A stretch of DNA of 64,000 nt from CAZQFV01 sp964613665 (GCA_964613665.1 CAZTIG010000009.1:29920-93919); one strand, 5' to 3'. Shown: positions 31,007 through 39,727, counted from the stretch's first letter. Notes: generated by a model not told the origin, from the sequence alone. Numbers and translations: made by a program.

Positions 31007-32476
31007 ATGGCGAACGTGGAGGGCGCGCCCGCGAGGGCGGGAGAGAGAGGGTTCTCGTATCCGGAGATCAAGAGCGTGGTCCAGCAGCACATCCGGCGGC
31101 TGCTCGCGGCCGACCACGATGCCGCGCGCGTCCTGGCCGAGATGTCGGAGCACGTCCGCGGCATCACCGCGGCGGGCGAGCCCGCCGCAGAGCCGGTGGA
31201 GATGCGGCGACTCCTCGAGTTGCACCTGGAGCCACTCGGCCGGTTCGGTGGTGAGGTGCGTGTCGAGGGCGTGCCGGCCCCGCCGCCCCTCGATGGTGGC
31301 ATCGTCCGGCTGGACGACCCGCAGCGCGGCTGGATGTCGCTGCTGAGCGCCTGGCTGGACTGCATCGTCGCCAACCCGGAGCAGAGCCTGGCGAGCCTGC
31401 GGCGCGTCTTCTTGCGGGCCACCGATCCGGTGGGCGTCGAGCTGAACCGCGTCTTTGGCATCGACCTGGGCCGCATGCAGCCCATTGCCAACCCGGAGGC
31501 GTGGGAGCACGACCTGCTGCGCCAGGAAGAGACGGCCGGCCTCTGTCTGGACCGGGTCACCAACATCGTCCAGGCCCTCGGCCTGGAGACGCCCAAGCCG
31601 ATGAGCGAGGTGCCCTTTGCCCTCTGGCGGCACCTGCTGAGGACTCGGCCCGTCTACGACCTCTCGGCCCACTTTACCCGCGCGGGGCGCGACACGGCTC
31701 GGGCCCGCGTGATCGCGCTGCGCCGCGAGACCGAGCCGCAGTCCCCGGCCTGTCTCTACCGGGTGGGGCTGACACCGATGCCGAGCCTGCCCACCGTCCC
31801 ACCGTCGATGGGGATCGAGGATCTGGCGGCGGCACTGGGCTGCGCGACGTCCACGCCGGTGCACCTGGAGCTCATCGAGCGCGCCGAGCACCTGCGCGGG
31901 AGCGCGCCGACGGCGTTCAGTGTCTTCTTGCCGCTGGAGGCGGTTGCCTCGACCTTCTCCCTGATCCTGAATCGGCCCCCGCGCGTGCTCGTCCAGGACA
32001 TCACCTCCACACGGGCGCCCTCGCCGCGGCTGCTGCGGGTGGCCTCCTCGGCCGACCCCGAGCGTCAGGTGCGGCTCTTTCGCGTCCAGATGCTGCCGCG
32101 CAGGGACTGGCCCGCCCGGCAGGGCTTCCTGCAGGTCTACCGCTTTCGGGACCTCGGCGACCTGGGGGTGACGGCGTGCCCGCCGGGGGGCTACCTGCAG
32201 GTGTCGCTGGGCGACACCAGCAAAGGGGATTCCGCGGCAGCCGAGCTCTACTTTCACCGCTGGGGCGAGCGGCGGGTGTCGTTCCACATCACCGGCCTGG
32301 GGCTGCGTCGGGCGGCGGAGAGCGGCAGCCTGATCCTGCTGCACAGCGACCACGAGACCGCCCTGGAGGTGCTGGCGGCCATGCAGGGGCTGCTGGGGCC
32401 GGCCGGCCCGGAGGTTACCCCCCAGGTCAGCATCCTGGACTGCCAGGTCAACTGGCGCCCCTATCCCGGGGTCTGA
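31007..32476 (+). CDS. Uncharacterised 489-aa soluble protein
   Basis: I do not recognise the family. There is no signal peptide or transmembrane helix. The N-terminal 90 residues are charged and helical (FSYPEIKSVVQQHIRRLLAADHDAARVLAEM). The centre (about 110-260) is rich in Trp/Leu helices (WMSLLSAWLDCIVANPEQSLASLRRVFL). The C-terminal half looks beta-rich. Codon usage matches the neighbours. GGAGGA precedes the ATG. It stands alone with its own putative promoter, between panE and the convergent propeller genes. Confidence 0.7.
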   Translation: MANVEGAPARAGERGFSYPEIKSVVQQHIRRLLAADHDAARVLAEMSEHVRGITAAGEPAAEPVEMRRLLELHLEPLGRFGGEVRVEGVPAPPPLDGGIVRLDDPQRGWMSLLSAWLDCIVANPEQSLASLRRVFLRATDPVGVELNRVFGIDLGRMQPIANPEAWEHDLLRQEETAGLCLDRVTNIVQALGLETPKPMSEVPFALWRHLLRTRPVYDLSAHFTRAGRDTARARVIALRRETEPQSPACLYRVGLTPMPSLPTVPPSMGIEDLAAALGCATSTPVHLELIERAEHLRGSAPTAFSVFLPLEAVASTFSLILNRPPRVLVQDITSTRAPSPRLLRVASSADPERQVRLFRVQMLPRRDWPARQGFLQVYRFRDLGDLGVTACPPGGYLQVSLGDTSKGDSAAAELYFHRWGERRVSFHITGLGLRRAAESGSLILLHSDHETALEVLAAMQGLLGPAGPEVTPQVSILDCQVNWRPYPGV

Positions 32477-32577
32477 TCGTAGCGCCTGGGCAGGGCCCGC
32501 ACCCCTCCCCACCCCTGGGGATGAGAATGGTGAGCAGACGGAGCGCGTCCACCCACACGAGCTATTCTCGAGGCAGG

Positions 32578-33711
32578 TCAGTTATGGCGCATGATCACCG
32601 GCAGGTAGAGCTTCCAGCTGCCGCCGGCCCCTCCCGCGCCGATCTTGACCACGATGCCGGGGGCGGTCAGCGTGCCAAAATAGGCGAACGCCCCGGCCGG
32701 GTCGATCGCCGCGGTACGCAGGTCGTCCTCCCCGCTCTCCAGGTCCAGCGCGCCAACGCGGGTAAAGGCCGCCAGGTCCACCTGCACCACCCGTCCGGGT
32801 TTCTGCTGCACGCCAAAGTAGGCGTACGCGCCGGCCGGATCGATCACCGCGCAGCTGAGCTGCATTTCCCCGGCCTCCAGCTCCAGCGCGCCGGTGCGGG
32901 TAAAGGGGTCCAGTCCTACCTTGACCACCAGGCTGGGGTTCGTCTGCTTGGTGCCAAAGTAGGCGTACTCCCCGGCCGGATCGATCGCGGCGGAGTAGAG
33001 ATAGTTCTCCGCCGGCTCCAGCGGCAGCGATGCGGTGTGGGTAAAGGGATCCAGGCCTACCTGGATCACGATGCCGGGATTCAGCCCGGTGCCAAAGTAG
33101 GCGTACGCGCCGGCGGGGTCCATCACCGCGGTCCACAGGGGATCTTCGCCCGCTTCCATCTCCAGCGCGGCCGTGCGGGTGAAGGGATCCAGCCCCACCT
33201 GGATCACCCGGGCGCCCGGCCGGGTAAAGGTGCCAAAGTAGGCATAGTCCCCGGCCGGGTCCATCACCGCCGCGTAGAGGCGGTTCTCCCCGGCATTCAA
33301 CGTCACCGCGTCGACGCGGGTCAAGCTGGCCAGGTCGATCTTGACCACGCGCCCGGGGTAGGTATCGGTGCCAAAGTAGGCATACGCCCCGGCCGGGTCG
33401 ATCACCGCCGAGGTGAGCTTGTCCTCTCCCGTGTTTAGCGTCAGCGCGCCGACGCGGGTAAAGGTCGCCAGGTCGACCTTGATCACGATGCCGGGGGATG
33501 TGTTCGTGCCAAAGTAGGCGTACTGCCCGGCCGGGTCGATTACCGCGCTATAGAGGTAGTCTTCCCCCGCGTTCAGGGGCAGCGCGCCGACGCGGGCAAA
33601 GTCTTCCGGGAGAACCGGGCCGGACCCGGCCGCGGGTCCGGCCAGGAGCAGGACGAGCAGCAACAGCGGTACGGCGGTGCGGCGGATGGTGCGGATCGCG
33701 TGGCGGGCCAT
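32578..33711 (-). CDS. Secreted seven-bladed beta-propeller protein, copy 2
   Basis: 377 aa. The signal peptide MARHAIRTIRRTAVPLLLLVLLLAG is followed directly by seven repeats of about 46 residues with the core DPAG.YAYFGT...PG.V.KVDL..FTR..AL.L..GE. The motif suggests one blade per repeat, as in YVTN/WD-like propellers. The C-terminus is WKLYLPVIMRHN, shared with the upstream paralogue. It is probably an exported, surface-associated binding protein with unknown ligand. It lies 39 bp behind its paralogue. Confidence 0.85.
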   Translation of the reverse strand: MARHAIRTIRRTAVPLLLLVLLLAGPAAGSGPVLPEDFARVGALPLNAGEDYLYSAVIDPAGQYAYFGTNTSPGIVIKVDLATFTRVGALTLNTGEDKLTSAVIDPAGAYAYFGTDTYPGRVVKIDLASLTRVDAVTLNAGENRLYAAVMDPAGDYAYFGTFTRPGARVIQVGLDPFTRTAALEMEAGEDPLWTAVMDPAGAYAYFGTGLNPGIVIQVGLDPFTHTASLPLEPAENYLYSAAIDPAGEYAYFGTKQTNPSLVVKVGLDPFTRTGALELEAGEMQLSCAVIDPAGAYAYFGVQQKPGRVVQVDLAAFTRVGALDLESGEDDLRTAAIDPAGAFAYFGTLTAPGIVVKIGAGGAGGSWKLYLPVIMRHN

Positions 33712-33750
33712 GATCTCCTCCTTCGCTCAACTGGACTCGCATCCTCTGAC

Positions 33751-35463
33751 TCAATCGTTGCGCATGATCACCGGCAAATAGAGCTTCCAGGTGCCGCCGG
33801 CCGCCCCCAGCTCGATCTTGACCACGCGGCCGGGCACGGTAAAGGCGGCAAAGTAGGCGTACTGGCCGGCCGGGTCGATCGCCGCGTCGGTAAAGCTGCT
33901 TTCCGAGGTGTCGAACGTCAGTGCACCGGCGCGGGTAAAGTCGGCCAGGTCCACCTGGACCACGTAGCCGCCCACCCAAAGCTGAAGCGCACCAAAGTAG
34001 GCATAGGCCCCGGCCGGGTCGATCACCGCGGCACCGAGGTAGTTTTCCCCGGCGTTCAGCGTCAACGCGGCGGTGCGGGTAAAGGCCGCCAGGTCCACCT
34101 GCACGACCATGCCCGGCTCGGTGTTTGTGCCAAAGTAGGCGTAAGCCCCGGTCGGGTCCATCACCGCGGAGCGAGGGTTGCTTTCCGCGGGGTCCAGCGT
34201 CAGCGCGGCGGTGCGGGTAAAGGGGTCCAGGTCCACCTTGACCACGATGCCGGGGGCGGTGTCCGCGCCAAAGTAGGCGTAATCCCCGGCCGGGTCGATC
34301 AGCGCGGTCCAGAGCGCCTCTTCGCCGACACTCAGCGTCAAGGCGTCGGTGCGCGTGAAGCCGGCCAGGTCTATCTTGACCACACGGCCGGGGTAAAAGG
34401 TGCCAAAGTAGGCGTACGCGCCGGCCGGGTCGATCAAGGCGGAGCAAATGCTATCTTCGTCGGCCTCCATCTCCAGCGCGTCGACGCGGGTAAAGGTGGC
34501 CAGGTCGACTTTGACGACACGCGCCGGGAAGGTTCTGTAGGTGCCAAAGTAGGCGTACGCGCCGGCCGGATCGATCACCGCGGACAGGGGGCGTTCTTCC
34601 CCGACGGGCAGCGTCAGCACGCCGACGCGGGTGAAGGTGGCCAGGTCGACCTTGTACACGTGGCCAACATCGATCCAGTCGCCAAAGTAGGCGTACGCGC
34701 CGGCCGGATCGATCACCGCCGAACCGAGAAAGTCTTCCCCCGGGTCCAGCGTCAGCACGCCGACGCGGGCAAACCCCTCCGGCTGGGCCGCGCGCAGCCC
34801 CGCTAACGGACCGTCGTCCCCCAGGCCGGCCGTCGCCGCCCCAGTGTACTCGACGCTGTTGGGGCGGTGGGTCATGGTATCCAGTAGCCCGTCGCCGGTG
34901 AGCGGCCGGCCGCCGCCGGACAGGTTCAGCTTGCCGTGGGCCCCCAGCCGCACCACGCCGGGCGCGGCAATGTCCAGCGTGACGGCGTTCATGGCCGCGC
35001 CGGCCGGCGTCACCAGCAGCCCGCCGCGCACGCGGACGGCGCCGTCGACGTCCAGCCCGGCCGCGCCGCCGTGCAGCGCGCCGCCGGCCACCTCCAGGTC
35101 GCCCCGCACGCGCAGGGCGCGCTCCAGGACCAGCGTGCCGGCATAGTCCGCCTCCAGGACGAGCCCGCCGACGGCGCCGGCAAAGGCCGCGTCCACGCGG
35201 GCGTCGGAGGTGAGTCCAACCAGGCGGGCGGTGTCATCGGGGCCGGGAATATCGCCGCCGGCCCAGTTCCCCGGATTGCTCCAGAGACCGTCGCCGGCGC
35301 CGCCGTTCCAGGTGATCTCTTGCCTGTTCAAGGTGCGCTCTACTACGGGGGGGGGCAGGGTGGTGGGACCGGCCTCGATCGGCAGCGACCCGGCCAGAAG
35401 AAGGACGAGCAAGATGAGCGCTACGGAAGTGCGGCGGATGGTGCGGATCGCATGGCGTGTCAT
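33751..35463 (-). CDS. Secreted protein: N-terminal beta-rich domain plus seven-bladed propeller, copy 1
   Basis: 570 aa. The signal peptide is nearly identical to that of the downstream paralogue (MTRHAIRTIRRTSVALILLVLLLAG). An extra N-terminal region of about 200 aa opens with ITWNGGAGDGLWSNPGNWAGGDIPG, a pattern seen in autotransporter-like or pectate-lyase-like passenger repeats. It continues with beta-helix-like strands such as GTLVLERALRVRGDLEVAGG. Seven DPAGAYAYFGT repeats follow, and the C-terminus is WKLYLPVIMRND. The ATG at 35463 follows AGGGGGTG. The pair arose by tandem duplication with loss or gain of the N-terminal domain. Confidence 0.85.
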   Translation of the reverse strand: MTRHAIRTIRRTSVALILLVLLLAGSLPIEAGPTTLPPPVVERTLNRQEITWNGGAGDGLWSNPGNWAGGDIPGPDDTARLVGLTSDARVDAAFAGAVGGLVLEADYAGTLVLERALRVRGDLEVAGGALHGGAAGLDVDGAVRVRGGLLVTPAGAAMNAVTLDIAAPGVVRLGAHGKLNLSGGGRPLTGDGLLDTMTHRPNSVEYTGAATAGLGDDGPLAGLRAAQPEGFARVGVLTLDPGEDFLGSAVIDPAGAYAYFGDWIDVGHVYKVDLATFTRVGVLTLPVGEERPLSAVIDPAGAYAYFGTYRTFPARVVKVDLATFTRVDALEMEADEDSICSALIDPAGAYAYFGTFYPGRVVKIDLAGFTRTDALTLSVGEEALWTALIDPAGDYAYFGADTAPGIVVKVDLDPFTRTAALTLDPAESNPRSAVMDPTGAYAYFGTNTEPGMVVQVDLAAFTRTAALTLNAGENYLGAAVIDPAGAYAYFGALQLWVGGYVVQVDLADFTRAGALTFDTSESSFTDAAIDPAGQYAYFAAFTVPGRVVKIELGAAGGTWKLYLPVIMRND

Positions 35464-35473
35464 GGCGTTCACC

Positions 35474-35812
35474 CCCTGAATTGTTTCACTTCCAGTAAGC
35501 CCACCGGTGAGACCGGCAGTTGCAACTATACTATCACAAATGCGCCCGGGGCGCAACCGGGCCTGCTGCCGCCCAGGGCCGCGTCGTGTTCGCCCCTACG
35601 GGGGCATGCCCCCTACACAAGTGGTGCGCACCCCCTGGGCAGGGTGCGCGCCATTTGTGTCGGTGCAGCACGAATGCGCTCCGCCTTGCACCATCGCAGA
35701 CTACTCGCAGCCGCGCGCCGTGCCTGGCCATGTCGCCGCGCCCGCTACCTCGGGCGGAGCGCGGCAAAGGTTGACCTACACAAACGGCGGGCGCCCCCCT
35801 GGGCATGTCGAT
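35474..35812. repeat. Intergenic region with a small interspersed repeat (two copies)
   Basis: Unit A at 35612-35644 and unit B at 35775-35807 share CCTACACAA at one end and CCCCTGGGCA at the other. Unit A and the following sequence also form an inverted repeat (ACACAA...TTTGTGT, 35616-35661). A GCCCCTAC / GGGGGCATGCCCCC stretch near 35592-35612 resembles half of the REP-like palindrome at 42507. I see no gene in this stretch. Confidence 0.5.
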
Positions 35813-35841
35813 TTGCAGGTGTGGGCTGTCTGTGGTATAAT
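35813..35841 (+). promoter_or_regulatory. Promoter of tRNA-Val
   Basis: TTGCAG (35813-35818), 17 bp, TATAAT (35836-35841), 10 bp before the tRNA 5' end. Confidence 0.8.
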
Positions 35842-35851
35842 ACAGTCTGTC

Positions 35852-35925
<74 letters not shown>

Positions 35926-35937
35926 TGGACACAAGTG

Positions 35938-35964
35938 CACGGATGGCGGGTTCGCCCATCCGTG
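35938..35964 (+). terminator. Hairpin after tRNA-Val
   Basis: CACGGATGG / CCATCCGTG, a perfect 9-bp stem with a 9-nt loop, 12 bp past the tRNA. There is no U-run. It may separate the tRNA from the T-box transcript, or be the first stem of a continuous transcript. Confidence 0.4.
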
Positions 35965-36228
35965 TGGCGAAAGACGAAGAACAGGACGAGTACCTGTCGA
36001 GGAAGCGCCAGAGAGGGAGGGCCAGAGGCTGAGAGCCCTCCTCGTCGAGGCGGCAGGGAAAACCACCTGGGAGTCGGGCCCGGAACGGCGGAAACGCCCA
36101 GTAAGGGACCCCGGTTTGGCTCCGTTAGTGGCCAGCGTGAGGACCGCCCCCGTTCTTTTGGGGCTGGTCGAAGCAGGGTGGAACCACGAGGCTCCCCTCG
36201 TCCCGCGCGGGCGAGGGGGTATTTGTTT
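35965..36228 (+). promoter_or_regulatory. T-box leader, threonine type
   Basis: The diagnostic T-box AGGGTGGAACCACG lies at 36175-36188, followed by an antiterminator partner (ACGAGG/CCTCGT). A GC terminator (CCCCTCG/CGAGGGG, 36194-36218) with tail GTATTTGTTT comes next. Upstream, the stem I region has GAACAGGACGAGTACCTG and AGAGAGGG...GGCTGAGAG. A candidate specifier ACC (Thr) is at 36062-36064. The UGGA of the T-box predicts a tRNA with discriminator U, and both tRNA-Thr genes in this window have U. Uncharged tRNA-Thr would stabilise the antiterminator and turn on the TPR gene and thrS downstream. Confidence 0.85.
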
Positions 36229-36297
36229 AGCTATCAGCGTTCAGCTATCAGTGTTCAGCGCTCGGTTCGCTGACGGCTGATCGCCGATAGCTGACAT
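36229..36297 (+). repeat. Heptameric repeat array, fold-back type
   Basis: Successive 7-nt units AGCTATC, AGCGTTC, AGCTATC, AGTGTTC, AGCGCTC are followed after a short centre by complementary units (GCTGACG, GCTGATC, GATAGCT). The array can fold back on itself. It starts immediately after the T-box terminator. Confidence 0.65.
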
Positions 36298-36312
36298 CTG
36301 GGGGTCCAGACG

Positions 36313-37104
36313 ATGGCCGAGAACGACAGCGGTCCAGCCGCCGGTAGTGGGGGTGATCCCCTGGCCGAAGCCGTGGCCCTGCTGGCTGCCGAGCAGCCGG
36401 CCGAGGCCGTGGCCCTGTTGGAGGAACTGGTGCGCCGGGAGCCGGCCAACGCCCTGGCCCATCAGGAGCTGGCCAAGGGCTATGTGGGCATGGTGCGCCT
36501 GGGCGAGGCTGTGGCGGCGGCGCGGCGGGCGCTGGAACTGGACCCCACTCTGGCCCGCCCGCACGGTGTGCTGGCCTGGGTGGCGCTGGGCCGCGGGCGC
36601 TACGAGGAGGCCGAGGCCGAGTTGCGCGCCCAACTCGTGGCTCTGCCGCCGGACGCTGCCGACTACCGGGCGGCGGTGCACAACCAGCTCGGGTTCCTCT
36701 TCTTCCAGCGCCAGCGCTACGAGGAGGCCGAGTCCGAGCTGCGGGCGGCCCTGGCACTGGCGCCCGACAAGGCCATCCCGCGCTACAACCTGGGCATGCT
36801 CTGCCTGCGCAGCCGCCGGCCGGCCGAGGCCCAGGCCGAGCTGGAGCGCGTGCTGGCCACACCCGATGTGCCCCCGGACATTGCCCACGGCGCCCGCCTC
36901 AACCTGGGCCAGCTGTGCGCCCGCCGGGGCCGCTACGACGACGCCCGTGGGCACTTTGACGCCGCCCTGGCCCTGCGGCCCACCTGGCCGGCCCGCCTCT
37001 ACCGGGCCGTGCCCTTCCTGGCCCGCTTCCCGCTGGGGCTGCTGGGGGCGGTCCTGATCATCCTGGCCCTGCTCGTCTGGAACCTGCTGCGTCTTCTGGG
37101 CTGA
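36313..37104 (+). CDS. TPR-repeat protein with C-terminal membrane anchor
   Basis: 263 aa. Five or six TPR-like units with the alanine-rich pattern (EAVALLEELVRREPANALAHQELAKGY, EEAEAELRAQL, EEAESELRAALALAP, DDARGHFDAALALRP) are followed by one C-terminal hydrophobic helix (PLGLLGAVLIILALLVWNLLRLLG). It is probably a tail-anchored protein with cytosolic TPR scaffold. It stands between the T-box leader and thrS, so it is predicted to be induced by threonine shortage, although no role in translation is obvious. Confidence 0.8.
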   Translation: MAENDSGPAAGSGGDPLAEAVALLAAEQPAEAVALLEELVRREPANALAHQELAKGYVGMVRLGEAVAAARRALELDPTLARPHGVLAWVALGRGRYEEAEAELRAQLVALPPDAADYRAAVHNQLGFLFFQRQRYEEAESELRAALALAPDKAIPRYNLGMLCLRSRRPAEAQAELERVLATPDVPPDIAHGARLNLGQLCARRGRYDDARGHFDAALALRPTWPARLYRAVPFLARFPLGLLGAVLIILALLVWNLLRLLG

Positions 37105-37143
37105 CGAATCGAGAAGGCAGCGCCGCTCGACTGGAGGTGCACG

Positions 37144-38931
37144 ATGCCCGCGAAGCAAGACGATCCGCTGCTCCCGCTGCGCCACAGCACGGCCCACGTG
37201 ATGGCCCAGGCCGTCGGGGACCTCTTTCCCGGGACCCGCTTCGGCATCGGCCCGGCCATCGAGGACGGCTTCTACTACGACTTTGACCTGCCCCGTCCGC
37301 TGACCCCCGAGGACCTGGGCCAGATCGAGGCCCGCATGCTGGAGATCGTCCGCGCCGACCATCCCTTTGTGCGGCGCGAGATCAGCGCCGACCAGGGCCG
37401 GGCCATCTTCCGCGACCAGCCCTACAAGCTGGAGCTGATCGAGGACCTCCAGGCCGGCCGGGCCGACGAGGACGGCGAGGTCGCCGCAGCCGGGCCGGTT
37501 ACCCTGACGACCTACACGCACGACACCTTTACCGACCTCTGCCGCGGCCCGCACCTGGAGCGCACCGGCCAGATCCCGGCCGACTCCTTCCGCCTGCTGC
37601 GCATCGCCGGGGCCTACTGGCGCGGCGACGAGCGCCGGCCGCAGCTCCAGCGCATCTATGGCACCGTCTGGCCGAACCAGGCCGAACTGGACAGGTACCT
37701 GGCCTGGCTGGCGGAGGTCGAGCGGCGCGACCATCGCCGCCTGGGGCGAGAACTGGATCTCTACAGCATCGACCCCGACCTGGGGCCGGGCCTGGTGCTC
37801 TGGCACCCCAAGGGGGCCATGGTCCGCTACCTGGTGGAGGAGTTCTGGCGCCAGGAGCACTACAAGTGGGGCTATGAGGTCCTCTTCTCGCCGCACATCG
37901 GGCGCGCCTGGCTCTGGCAGACCAGCGGTCACCTCGATTTCTACAAGGACAACATGTACGCCCCGGTGGAGATCGAGGGGCAGCAGTACTACCTGAAGCC
38001 GATGAACTGCCCCTTTCACATCACGATCTACAAATCGCGGACGCGCTCCTACCGCGACCTGCCCCTGCGCTGGGCCGAGCTGGGCACGGTCTACCGCTAC
38101 GAGCGCACCGGCGTGCTGCACGGGCTGATGCGGGTGCGCGGCTTTACCCAGGACGACGCTCACATCATCTGCCGGCCGGACCAGATCGAGGACGAGGTCC
38201 TGCGCTGTCTCGATTTCTGCCTGCACCTGTGGCACGCCTTTGGCTTCCACGACTATGAGATCGACCTCTCGGTGCGCGACCCGGCCCACCCGGAAAAGTA
38301 CGCCGGCAGCGACGAGATGTGGGCCCAGGCCGAGGGCTCCCTGGCCCGCGCGCTGCAGGAGCGCGACATCCCCTATCGCCGCGCCGAGGGCGAGGCCGTC
38401 TTCTACGGCCCCAAGATCGACTGGAAGATCCGGGACGCCCTGGGGCGCCCCTGGCAGTGCACGACGATCCAGTTCGACTTTAACCTGCCCGAGCGCTTCG
38501 ACATGGCCTACATCGGCGAGGACGGCCAGGAGCACCGCCCCTACATGGTCCACCGGGCCCTGCTGGGGGCGCTGGAGCGCTTCTTCGGCCTGCTCATCGA
38601 GCACTATGCCGGGGCCTTTCCGGTGTGGCTGGCGCCGGTGCAGGCGGTGCTCATCCCGATCACCGACCAGCAGGTACCCTACGCCCGCGAGGTCGAGCAG
38701 AAGCTGCGCGCGGCCGGCCTGCGCGTGCAGGTGGACGACTCCAACCGGCGCATGCAGGCCAAGATCCGCGAGCACCAGTTGCAGAAGGTGCCCTATATGC
38801 TGGTCATCGGCGCCCGCGAGGCCGCGGCCGGCCAGGTCGCCGTCCGCCTGCGCTCGAACGAGGATCTCGGTGCCATGCCCGTGGACGAGTTCCTGACGAT
38901 GGCGCGGGAGGTAATTGACAGCAAGGCGTAG
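37144..38931 (+). CDS. thrS: Threonine-tRNA ligase lacking the N-terminal TGS domain
   Basis: A 595-aa class II synthetase. The editing domain starts almost at once (RHSTAHVMAQAV, H-x3-H) and includes TDLCRGPHL. The catalytic core has motif 2 (YRYERTGVLHGLMRVRGFTQDDAH) and the zinc site with Cys in MNCPFHI. An HGTP anticodon domain ends the protein. The usual TGS domain of about 60 residues is absent. GGAGGTG precedes the ATG, and the preceding gene's stop is only 39 bp upstream, so no longer N-terminus is possible. Confidence 0.96.
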   Translation: MPAKQDDPLLPLRHSTAHVMAQAVGDLFPGTRFGIGPAIEDGFYYDFDLPRPLTPEDLGQIEARMLEIVRADHPFVRREISADQGRAIFRDQPYKLELIEDLQAGRADEDGEVAAAGPVTLTTYTHDTFTDLCRGPHLERTGQIPADSFRLLRIAGAYWRGDERRPQLQRIYGTVWPNQAELDRYLAWLAEVERRDHRRLGRELDLYSIDPDLGPGLVLWHPKGAMVRYLVEEFWRQEHYKWGYEVLFSPHIGRAWLWQTSGHLDFYKDNMYAPVEIEGQQYYLKPMNCPFHITIYKSRTRSYRDLPLRWAELGTVYRYERTGVLHGLMRVRGFTQDDAHIICRPDQIEDEVLRCLDFCLHLWHAFGFHDYEIDLSVRDPAHPEKYAGSDEMWAQAEGSLARALQERDIPYRRAEGEAVFYGPKIDWKIRDALGRPWQCTTIQFDFNLPERFDMAYIGEDGQEHRPYMVHRALLGALERFFGLLIEHYAGAFPVWLAPVQAVLIPITDQQVPYAREVEQKLRAAGLRVQVDDSNRRMQAKIREHQLQKVPYMLVIGAREAAAGQVAVRLRSNEDLGAMPVDEFLTMAREVIDSKA

Positions 38932-39070
38932 GTCAGGTTGCAGGTTGACAGGTTGCAGGTTGTCGCTCGCTTGACCCCGGTTCCGCGACCCGGCGACGGG
39001 GGGCGGTCCATGCTTCAACTTGCCAACCTGCTAACCTGCCAACCTGCCAACCTGTAACCTGTAATCTGAG
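38932..39070 (+). repeat. Inverted heptamer/octamer repeat arrays between thrS and the HAD gene
   Basis: The left arm at 38934-38962 is built of CAGGTTG units. The right arm at 39016-39068 is built of the complementary CCAACCTG, CTAACCTG and TAACCTG units. About 53 bp of unique sequence lie between. The two arms can form a long imperfect stem. Confidence 0.7.
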
Positions 39071-39085
39071 AACACGAGGTGTACT

Positions 39086-39727
39086 ATGCCCATCCGCGCG
39101 GTCATGTGCGATTTCGGCGGCGTGCTCATGCGCACGCACGACTACAGCGGCCGGCACCGCTGGGCTGCCTGCCTGGGCCTGTCCGAGCCGGAGCTGGAGC
39201 GCGTGGTCTTCGAATCGGAACCGGCGCTGCGCGGCCTGCGGGGCGAGCTCCCGGCCCACGCCATGTGGCAGCACGTGGCCAGCACCTTCCATCTGGACGA
39301 GGCCGAGCTGGGCGCGCTGCGGCGCGACTTCTGGGCGGGAGACCGTCTGGACGATGAGCTGGTCGGTTTCCTCAAGAGCCTGCGCCCTCGCTACAGGACC
39401 GCGCTCCTCAGCAATGCCTGGGACGACGCCCGCGACCTATTCACGCGGCGTTTCCACCTGGACGGCGCTTTTGACCTGATGGTCATCTCGGCCGAGGAGG
39501 GCGTGATAAAGCCCGACCCGCGTATCTATGGGATCGCCCTGGAGCGGCTGGGGGTGCGGCCGGCCGGTGCTGTCTTCGTGGACGACATGCCGGCCAACGT
39601 GGAAGCCGCGCGGGCGCTGGGGATCCACGGCATCCGCTTCCTGAACACGGCGCAGGTGATCGCCGACGTACGGGCGCTGTTGGACGGCGAAACGTCGTCG
39701 GTTGGCAGGTCACGGTCTGCAGGTTAG
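39086..39727 (+). CDS. HAD-family hydrolase (haloacid dehalogenase-like)
   Basis: 213 aa. Motif I is DFGGVL, motif II is LLSNA, motif III is the Lys in GVIKPDPRIYGIAL, and motif IV is VFVDDMPANVEAA. A helical cap lies between motifs I and II, giving an epoxide-hydrolase N-terminal-domain/IA-type layout. The first position of motif I (CDFGG) keeps Asp, but the +2 residue is Gly rather than Asp, as in other phosphonatase/epoxide-hydrolase-like members. The last residues (VGRSRSAG) are translated from the following repeat array, so the repeat has replaced the original C-terminus. Confidence 0.85.
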   Translation: MPIRAVMCDFGGVLMRTHDYSGRHRWAACLGLSEPELERVVFESEPALRGLRGELPAHAMWQHVASTFHLDEAELGALRRDFWAGDRLDDELVGFLKSLRPRYRTALLSNAWDDARDLFTRRFHLDGAFDLMVISAEEGVIKPDPRIYGIALERLGVRPAGAVFVDDMPANVEAARALGIHGIRFLNTAQVIADVRALLDGETSSVGRSRSAG

